Positions 57,224 to 64,000 of a stretch of 64,000 nucleotides of DNA are shown in pieces. Position 1 is the first letter of the stretch; every line of letters starts with the position of its first letter. The notes beneath the pieces were generated by a model. It did no database searches, was not told the origin of the DNA, and saw only the letters and a program-made list of their open reading frames with translations. Location: assembly GCF_017377775.1 (NCBI RefSeq), contig NZ_JAFVLN010000010.1, positions 186,001 to 250,000 of the forward strand, read 5' to 3'. The DNA comes from Streptomyces sp. VRA16 Mangrove soil. GTDB taxonomy: Bacteria > Actinomycetota > Actinomycetes > Streptomycetales > Streptomycetaceae. The translations under genes and the position numbers were made by a program.

Positions 57224-57730
57224 ATGAGCCTCCTACGGAGGCTGACTGCCACGCCGGCCGGCACGACCGGTTCTCAGGTCCGCAGGGTTTCCGGCCCACG
57301 CGCCGCAGGGCGCCGCGACCACGCCCGCCGCGGGAGACGCGTCCGCTCCCGCGGCCGGTGGATCCGGCCGTCGGCCGGCTGCTGCGGCGGCCGGCGCTCC
57401 TCCTCGCGCCCGTGCGCGCTCCGGCTCTGCGTTCCGGCTCTGCGTTCCGGCGCATGATGCCGGGCACGCGCTCCCGGCTGCACGCCTCCCACGAGCTGCA
57501 TCTGACCGGTGTGGAGGTGCACTTCGCCTCCCCGGCAGTCCTGCGCAGCGGTCCTTCGAGGCCCCCGGCCTCGGCCACCAGGACCTGGAGGGCTGCTCCG
57601 GGACCGCACCCTCCACCACGAACTGGGGTGTTCCGAGCCGGAGTTCGCCGTCGAGAAAACCCCGGGGAACGCCATCCACCGGCGCCGCATCGCCGCCACC
57701 TGGCCCGGCGCCCGGTTCGTCAGGCTGTAG
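57224..57730 (+). pseudogene. Decayed sulfotransferase fragment
   Basis: Pieces of a PAPS-dependent sulfotransferase are spread over shifting frames. About 57388-57540 reads RRPALLLAPV, then RSGSAFRRMMPGTRSRLHAS and HELHLTGVEVHF, matching the 5'-PAPS loop region. About 57550-57590 has FEAPGLGHQDLEG in another frame. 57589-57730 has LLRDRTLHHEL, AVEKTPGNAIHRRRIAATWP and ARFVRL in a third, then a stop. In intact relatives the last part continues into an LRHP motif. A 13-bp tandem duplication (CCGGCTCTGCGTT twice, 57420-57445) lies in the first piece. The likely original start is ATG 57224. No intact gene is present between 57027 and 57842. Confidence 0.55.
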
Positions 57731-57842
57731 AGGAGGCCCGCCCCGAACTCGTCGGCCAGGCCCTGCTCTGAGTACAGCCGGCGGGGTGATCTCTGTGCGC
57801 AGCCGGCGGGCCGCCCTCCGGCAGCGGCCCGCGCGCCGCCCG

Positions 57843-58535
57843 TCATCCGACCCCGTACCGCGCCCCGATCCCCGCCACGATCACCCGCAGCCCCTCCTCG
57901 AACCGCTCGTCGTACGCCGCGAAGAGCTGCGCCCCCGCGGCCGCGGCGAGCGGGAAGTCGGCCAGCCTCCGGGCGCGCTCGGCCACGTCCACCTTCGGGG
58001 CCGCGTCCTCGCCCTGCCCGCGCATGCCCTGTTCCTCGGTGACGAAGCCGAGGGTGTACAGGTATGCGGTCGAGCTCGCCCACGCCGCCTGATCGGGGGT
58101 GAATCCGGCGTCGACGAGGTAGCGCAGGTTCGTCTCCATCTCGGGGCCGTGGTCGATGCCGGTGAACCGCGAGCCGCTGAAGACCTTCGCGCCGTCGCGG
58201 TAGCTCAGGAGCGTGGCGCGCAGCTGCCGGTTGCCCTGGAGCAGCCACTCCTGCCAGCCGCCCGAGGGCTCGTACCCGACGTCCCGGCCCACGGCCGTCA
58301 TACGCCGGAACATCACGGTCGCCATCTCGTCGAGCAGCGCCTGCTTGTTCTTGAAGTGCCAGTACAGGGCGGGCGCCTGGACATTCAGCTCCTTGGCGAT
58401 GGCGCGCAGCGTCAGCCCCTCCAGACCCACGTCGTTCAGCAGGTCGAGAGCGGTGTCGGCGACGTGCGCCTTGTCGAGCTTCGGCTTCGCCGCGCTCCGC
58501 TTCGTCACGTCTTTCGGGTTCTTCTGGTCGGCCAC
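57843..58535 (-). CDS. TetR family repressor of divergent FAD monooxygenase
   Basis: A 230-residue regulator. The helix-turn-helix is at about residues 22-66 (HVADTALDLLNDVGLEGLTL and RAIAKELNVQAPALYWHFKN). The C-terminal domain (GFTPDQAAWASSTAYLYTLG) fits the TetR class A-like ligand-binding part. The start GTG 58535 has no good ribosome site, so the message may be leaderless. It is divergent from the monooxygenase gene; two perfect palindromes TTAACGnCGTTAA in the 70-bp gap are the probable operators. The pair resembles tetracycline- or rifamycin-type inactivation modules, though the ligand is unknown. Confidence 0.88.
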   Translation of the reverse strand: MADQKNPKDVTKRSAAKPKLDKAHVADTALDLLNDVGLEGLTLRAIAKELNVQAPALYWHFKNKQALLDEMATVMFRRMTAVGRDVGYEPSGGWQEWLLQGNRQLRATLLSYRDGAKVFSGSRFTGIDHGPEMETNLRYLVDAGFTPDQAAWASSTAYLYTLGFVTEEQGMRGQGEDAAPKVDVAERARRLADFPLAAAAGAQLFAAYDERFEEGLRVIVAGIGARYGVG

Positions 58536-58545
58536 GCTTGACAGT

Positions 58546-58594
58546 TTAACGCCGTTAAGGTCACGCTCGATCCAAGCGAACTTAACGACGTTAA
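58546..58594. promoter_or_regulatory. Double TetR operator TTAACGnCGTTAA
   Basis: TTAACG-C-CGTTAA (58546-58558) and TTAACG-A-CGTTAA (58582-58594) are both perfect palindromes. Their centres are 36 bp apart, near 3.5 helical turns. They fill the gap between the divergent TetR and monooxygenase genes. The second overlaps the AAGGAG ribosome site of the monooxygenase. Confidence 0.85.
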
Positions 58595-58607
58595 GGAGAA
58601 GGTGGCG

Positions 58608-60065
58608 GTGACGGCGACGGTGACGACGGACGTACTGGTGGTGGGCGCGGGCCCGACGGGCCTGGTGGCGGCGATCGACCTGACGCGGCGCGGGGTGCGG
58701 GCACTGCTGGTCGAGCGGGCGGAGGGCCTGTTCCCGGGCTCGCGCGGCAAGGGGCTCCAGCCGCGCACCCAGGAGGTCCTGCACGACCTCGGGGTGCTGG
58801 ACGCGATCCATGCGGCGGGCTCGCGGTACCCGAAGATGCGGGTCTGGGAGGGCGACGAGCCGGGCGTGGAGTGGGACATGATGGAGCGCTCGGAGCCGAG
58901 CGAGCACGTCCCGTACGCGGAGGGCTGGTTGATACCGCAGGCCCGCACGCAGGAGGTGCTGTACGCGCGGCTGCGGGAGCTGGGCGGCGAGATCCGCTTC
59001 GGCGCCGCCCTGACCGGCCTCGCGCAGGACGCGGACGGCGTGACGGCGACATTCGAGGACGGCTCGCGGGTCCGGGCGCGGTACGCGGTGGCGGCGGACG
59101 GCGGGCGTTCCACGGTGCGGCGGGTGCTCGGCATCGGCATGTCCGGCGAGACCGTCGACCCCAAGCCGATGATGGTGGCGGACGTGCGGGTGACACCGGG
59201 CGCGCCGATACCGGACACGCACTGGCACGTGTGGCCGCACGCGGCGGACGGCGGGGTGGCGTTCTGCCCGCTTCCGCTGGTCTCCGACGCGGGGCGCGTC
59301 TACCAACTGGCCGCGCAGTACACGGACGAGACGGCGGTGCCGGACACGTCACCGGAGGCGGTGACCCAGCTGCTCGCGACGCGCACGGCACTGTCCGAGA
59401 AGCACATCGCCGAGGTGCTCTGGGCCTCGGAGTTCCGGGCGCGGGCGGCGATGGCGGACCGCTTCCGCGCGGGCCGCGTCTTCCTCGCGGGCGACGCGGC
59501 GCACGTCCACTCCCCCGCGGGCGGCCAGGGGCTGAACACGAGCGTGCAGGATGCGTACAACCTCGGCTGGAAGCTGGCGGCGGTCCTGTCCGGCGCACCG
59601 GCCTCACTCCTGGACACGTACGAGGAGGAGCGGATGCCGGTCGCGGCGGGCATCCTCGGCATCAGCACCCGCATCCACCGCGAGGGCGCTGCGGGCCGCA
59701 ACACCCAGCGCGGGGAGGAGGTCCAGCAGCTCGGCATCGGCTACCGCGACGGAGCGCTGACGCGTGAGACCCGCACGGCGCTGCCGGACGACGCCCTGCA
59801 GGCGGGCGACCGCGCCCCGGACGGCAGGCGCGGCGGACTCCGCCTCTTCGACCTCTTCCAGGGCCCGCACTGGACGCTGCTCGCGGTCGGCACGGACACC
59901 GAACTCCCGCTATGTGACGCCGACTTGATACGCACGGCCCGCATCCCGGCGTACGAGGCCTACGGCACGGGCGTCTTCCTGGTCCGGCCCGACGGATACG
60001 TGGCGTGGGCCGGGGAGAGCGCGGAGGGGGTGGAGGGTTACATGAAGGAGATCGGGCTCGCCTGA
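58608..60065 (+). CDS. FAD-dependent aromatic monooxygenase (class A)
   Basis: A 485-residue flavoprotein hydroxylase. The FAD-binding GxGxxG is at the N-terminus (VLVVGAGPTGLVAAIDL, about 9-25), the DG motif is AVAADGGRSTVRR (about 161-173), and the second FAD motif is LAGDAAHVHSPAGGQGLNTS (about 289-308). The C-terminal thioredoxin-like domain is shorter than in PgaE-type enzymes. Related enzymes hydroxylate polyketides, rifampicin, tetracycline or phenols. I use GTG 58608, nine bases after AAGGAG; GTG 58602 is only three bases from it. It is repressed presumably by the divergent TetR. Substrate unknown. Confidence 0.88.
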   Translation: MTATVTTDVLVVGAGPTGLVAAIDLTRRGVRALLVERAEGLFPGSRGKGLQPRTQEVLHDLGVLDAIHAAGSRYPKMRVWEGDEPGVEWDMMERSEPSEHVPYAEGWLIPQARTQEVLYARLRELGGEIRFGAALTGLAQDADGVTATFEDGSRVRARYAVAADGGRSTVRRVLGIGMSGETVDPKPMMVADVRVTPGAPIPDTHWHVWPHAADGGVAFCPLPLVSDAGRVYQLAAQYTDETAVPDTSPEAVTQLLATRTALSEKHIAEVLWASEFRARAAMADRFRAGRVFLAGDAAHVHSPAGGQGLNTSVQDAYNLGWKLAAVLSGAPASLLDTYEEERMPVAAGILGISTRIHREGAAGRNTQRGEEVQQLGIGYRDGALTRETRTALPDDALQAGDRAPDGRRGGLRLFDLFQGPHWTLLAVGTDTELPLCDADLIRTARIPAYEAYGTGVFLVRPDGYVAWAGESAEGVEGYMKEIGLA

Positions 60066-60092
60066 CAGGGGCTGACAGGGGCTGACAGGGTC
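60063..60092. repeat. Three tandem copies of a 10-bp repeat
   Basis: TGACAGGGGC is repeated directly: TGACAGGGGC TGACAGGGGC TGACAGGGTC, starting inside the monooxygenase stop codon. It brings three TGA triplets. The unit also touches the stop of the minus-strand fragment at 60091. It looks like recent slippage; no function is apparent. Confidence 0.85.
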
Positions 60093-60327
60093 AGTCGCCG
60101 TCGAGGAGGGTGTCGACGGACAGTTCCGGAGTGACACCGACGGATTCGGGCACCGGTACGTGCCGGCCTCGCTCGTACCGCTCGGGCGCCGGGTACCGCC
60201 CGTCCGCCGGGTCCTGGTGGAGCAGCACTTCACCAGTCACTTCGAGCACCATGCGGAAGACGTTCGGTGCGTAACAGTCCTTCTGGACTTGGGCGGCGCG
60301 GAAGTCCTCGTCGACGACGGAGAAGTC
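60091..60327 (-). pseudogene. Possible Uma2-family C-terminal relic
   Basis: An open frame of 78 codons runs from immediately after the LysE stop codon to TGA at 60091. Its only ATG is at 60252 (53 codons). The reading includes DFSVVDEDFRAAQVQKD, YAPNVFRMVLEVTG and LLHQDPADGRYPAPERYERG, ending VTPELSVDTLLDGD. The order (YAPDV..V.EV, then a GEP.DG.Y...E region, then L.LP..) resembles the second half of Uma2 proteins with the central part lost. Compare GEPANGTYRVLDSVEYGEEL in the intact copy at 26919-27509. No start or ribosome site suggests a working gene. Tentative. Confidence 0.35.
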
Positions 60328-60984
60328 CTACACGCTGGCCAGCGACAACTTCACCGCGAAGCCGAGGAACAGCACCCCGGCCGCGGACGTGGCGCCCGCC
60401 GAGAGGCGCTTGCGGCGGCGGAAGGCGGCAGCCAGCTTGGTGCCGCTGAAGATCAGGGCCGACAGGTACAGGACGCTCGCGAGCTGCGCGAAGGCGCCGA
60501 GGACCACGAAGGAGAGGGCGGGGTAGGCGTACGAAGGGTCGACGAACTGCACGAAGAAAGCGATGAAGAAGAGGATGGCCTTCGGGTTGAGGAGGCTGAT
60601 CACCAGGGCGCGGCGGAACGGGCGCTCGTGGGCGGGCTGTTCCTCGGCCGTGCCGGACTCGGCGGCGGTCCGCTCGCGCCGGGTGCGCCACATCGACCAG
60701 GCGGCGCGCATCATGCCGATCGCGAGCCAGGTGAGATAGCCGACGCCCGCGTACTTCACGATGCCGAAGATCACGTCGTTGGCCTTGAGCAGGGAGGCGA
60801 CACCGGCGGCGGACAGGGTCATCAGGACGGTGTCCCCGCACCAGACACCGGCGGCGGCCTTGTAGCCGGTGCGTATGCCGCGGCGGGCGGCGACGGAGAG
60901 CACGTACAGCGAGTTCGGCCCCGGGAGGAGGACGATGAGGACGAGACCCGCGAGATAGGTCGGAAGATCGATGACACCCAGCAT
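60328..60984 (-). CDS. LysE/RhtB family amino acid exporter
   Basis: A 218-residue exporter with six hydrophobic segments. The family signature is LVLIVLLPGPNSLYVLSVAA (about residues 14-33), then RTGYKAAAGVWCGDTVLMTL, YAGVGYLTWLAIGMMRAAWS and RRALVISLLNPKAILFFIAF. The closest recognised relatives are LeuE-type leucine exporters. A charged loop (TRRERTAAESGTAEEQPAHE) separates the two halves. ATG 60984 has a weak site. The stop is followed directly by the Uma2-like relic. Confidence 0.88.
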   Translation of the reverse strand: MLGVIDLPTYLAGLVLIVLLPGPNSLYVLSVAARRGIRTGYKAAAGVWCGDTVLMTLSAAGVASLLKANDVIFGIVKYAGVGYLTWLAIGMMRAAWSMWRTRRERTAAESGTAEEQPAHERPFRRALVISLLNPKAILFFIAFFVQFVDPSYAYPALSFVVLGAFAQLASVLYLSALIFSGTKLAAAFRRRKRLSAGATSAAGVLFLGFAVKLSLASV

Positions 60985-61022
60985 GTCCGGAGTGTCGCAC
61001 GGGCCCCCGGGGCGTCGTCCAG

Positions 61023-61047
61023 GGGTCCGGATATCGGAACCGGACCC
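61023..61047 (-). terminator. Hairpin after acyl-CoA mutase gene
   Basis: GGGTCCGG (61023-61030) pairs with CCGGACCC (61040-61047), with a 9-base loop. It is located between the mutase stop (61073) and the LysE start on the minus strand. Confidence 0.65.
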
Positions 61048-61072
61048 TCCGGACGACGGGGGTCGCCGCGGG

Positions 61073-62662
<1,590 letters not shown>

Positions 62663-62882
62663 GGTTGTGCCTCCAGCGATATGCCGATTACTTGCCAGTA
62701 GTTGCCGACCCTCGCGACGGACTGTAGCGGCGGCCGTTCGGTCAGTGGAGAGGCCCACGCTGGGACCTTGCTCACAGACCCACCAGCAGACCTACCCGGC
62801 GGCGAGCGGCAGTTCGCAACGTTTCGGGCGCGGGCAGCATCAGTAGAGACAGAGGAGAACGACGCGACAAGCGGGGGACACC

Positions 62883-63710
62883 ATGCGGACATCTGTCATA
62901 CGGAGAACACTCGCCGCGGCCGGGGTCCTCGCCCTGGTCGGCGGTTGCACGGCGCAGGCCATCGAGAGCGGGTCCGAGGCGCACCCGTCCGCGTCGGCCG
63001 CCCCGTCCGGTACGCGGGCACCGGGCGACGACGCCAAGCCCTCCGCTTCCGCGTCGGCGTCCGCCTCCCCCGAGGCGCCCGACGTCCTGTGGGAGCAGGG
63101 TGACAAGGGCAAGGACGTACGCGAGCTGCAGGCGCGGCTGCGGCAGGTGGCGTGGCTCTTCGACGGCCCGACGGGGACGTACGGCGCGTCGACGACGAAG
63201 GCGGTCAAGGGGTTCCAGGGCAAGCGCGGGCTGCCGCGCACCGGGACGACCGACACGGTCACCTGGAAGCGGCTGCTGAAGATGACGCACGAGCCGAACC
63301 GGGACGAGCTGTACGCGTCCGGCGGGCAGCCCGCGGCCAAGCCCGACCCGCGCTGCATGACGGGGCGGGTGCTGTGCATCAGCAAGACCAGCCGGACGCT
63401 GTCGTGGATGGTGGACGGCAAGCGGCTGATGACGACGGACGTGCGCTTCGGCTCGCAGTACACGCCGACCCGCGAGGGCGTCTTCCACGTGTACGTGAAG
63501 TCCCGCTACCACGTCTCGACGATCTACCACACGTCCATGCCGTACGCGATGTTCTTCAGCGGCGGGCAGGCGGTGCACTACTCGTCGGACTTCGCGGCGC
63601 GCGGTTACGCGGGGGCCTCGCACGGCTGTGTGAACGTCAGGGACGAGGCGAAGATCGCGAGCCTGTTCCAGCAGGTGCGCAACGGCGACAAGGTCGTCGT
63701 CTACTGGTGA
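62883..63710 (+). CDS. L,D-transpeptidase lipoprotein with peptidoglycan-binding domain
   Basis: A 275-residue wall enzyme. The signal sequence ends in a lipobox LVGGC (Cys about 22). A Ser/Ala/Pro-rich linker (to about 65) leads to a PG_binding_1 domain (DKGKDVRELQARLRQVAWLF, then TTKAVKGFQGKRGLPRTG, about 74-125). The C-terminal YkuD catalytic domain runs from about 155 to the end, with the active site HYSSDF and SHGCVNVRD (Cys249). It makes 3-3 crosslinks or attaches proteins in peptidoglycan, outside the membrane. ATG 62883 has GGGGGAC upstream, and AGAGGAG further 5'. Confidence 0.93.
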   Translation: MRTSVIRRTLAAAGVLALVGGCTAQAIESGSEAHPSASAAPSGTRAPGDDAKPSASASASASPEAPDVLWEQGDKGKDVRELQARLRQVAWLFDGPTGTYGASTTKAVKGFQGKRGLPRTGTTDTVTWKRLLKMTHEPNRDELYASGGQPAAKPDPRCMTGRVLCISKTSRTLSWMVDGKRLMTTDVRFGSQYTPTREGVFHVYVKSRYHVSTIYHTSMPYAMFFSGGQAVHYSSDFAARGYAGASHGCVNVRDEAKIASLFQQVRNGDKVVVYW

Positions 63711-64000
63711 ACGACTTCTGGTGAGCAGTCTGCCGGTGAGCAGTCTGCCGGTGGCGCCGACGGCGGCTTGAGTGGCGTGGGTGGGACCGGGGGAACGTGT
63801 CCCACCCACGCCGATGGCACTGAGCCGAAGGTACGGGGGGAACCCCGGCTCGTGCACGGCCGATGACCAGTCGGCTCACTGAGTACTGCGCCGCACGCTC
63901 CAAAAACGTCACACCTGTTTCGTAGATTTTTCTACGCGACCGACAGGACCGGGGTTTTCGCAGGTCTTTTCGCAGGTCAGTCGGGGTGCGCTCAGGAGGA
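63711..64000. other. Intergenic end of window, no gene seen
   Basis: No credible coding region was found. After the L,D-transpeptidase stop, a 15-bp unit GTGAGCAGTCTGCCG is repeated in tandem (63721-63735, 63736-63750). An inverted repeat CGTAGA-TTTT-TCTACG lies at 63921-63936, in a T-rich stretch, either a weak terminator or a binding site for a gene beyond the edge. TCTACGCG at 63931 matches only half of the nucleoside operator. Confidence 0.6.

Noticed and set aside
57112..57771. 219-codon gene in the gap after the polymer cluster
   Set aside because: Most of the translation is Arg/Pro-rich noise; sulfotransferase similarity is split across frames, so I record a pseudogene instead.
63931..63938. 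Seventh nucleoside operator (TCTACGCG)
   Set aside because: Only half of the palindrome matches; the other side is CGTAGATTTT and no nucleoside gene follows within the window.

Overview
This is a chromosomal window from a Streptomyces species or close relative. The DNA is very GC-rich with strong third-position G/C bias, GTG starts and 1-8 bp start/stop overlaps. It also carries the sigQ/afsQ1/afsQ2 locus with a match to the published AfsQ1 box. From memory, the order deoC, sigQ-afsQ1-afsQ2, add, deoA, cdd, nucleoside ABC genes, sialic-acid-like glycopolymer cluster, acyl-CoA mutase resembles S. coelicolor from about SCO4914 down to SCO4869. No rRNA, tRNA, CRISPR array or intact insertion sequence was recognised.

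Layout. 0-6 kb: a PH-domain protein cut by the window edge, an IclR regulator flanked by twin palindromic boxes, and a likely peptide-use operon (OPT transporter, DUF917 protein, M20 peptidase). 6-9.6 kb: deoC with a catalytic aldehyde dehydrogenase and a truncated, non-catalytic partner. 9.6-13.8 kb: TetR regulator with divergent FMN reductase and DHA2 exporter, a small secreted protein and a uridine kinase. 13.9-19 kb: sigQ, afsQ1-afsQ2-lipoprotein, VanZ-like and PspC proteins, and another small secreted protein. 19-31.5 kb: adenosine deaminase, mixed housekeeping and regulatory genes, a SigG-like ECF factor overlapped in antisense by a STAS gene, thymidine phosphorylase and a FabF-like synthase. 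31.6-38.7 kb: cytidine deaminase with a complete BMP-type nucleoside ABC importer and two binding lipoproteins. 38.8-46 kb: a membrane protein, an M20D amidohydrolase, a DrrAB-like exporter with DUF4097 protein and an unusual regulator, and a Cmx-like MFS exporter. 46-57 kb: a cluster for a nonulosonic-acid (Kdn/sialic-acid type) wall polymer. It holds synthase, CMP-transferase/phosphatase fusion, three sialyltransferase-fold enzymes, two GT2 enzymes and an acyltransferase, followed by a decayed sulfotransferase. 57.8-64 kb: TetR/FAD-monooxygenase pair, LysE exporter, acyl-CoA mutase large subunit and an L,D-transpeptidase lipoprotein.

The most coherent system is a scattered nucleoside salvage regulon. 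A palindrome close to TCTACGCGCGTAGA lies in front of six transcription units: deoC-ALDH-ALDH, add, deoA, the ABC-permease-permease-cdd operon, and each of the two BMP lipoproteins. In each case its downstream half overlaps the probable -10 element. The imported nucleosides would be deaminated (add, cdd), phosphorolysed (deoA) and cleaved (deoC), and the aldehyde product could be oxidised by the linked dehydrogenase pair. The regulator itself does not seem to be in the window.

The second coherent system is the polymer cluster. Two GT2-polysialyltransferase modules, clearly paralogous, face each other across an acyltransferase gene. This fits a two-residue or two-chain polymer of the teichulosonic acid type.
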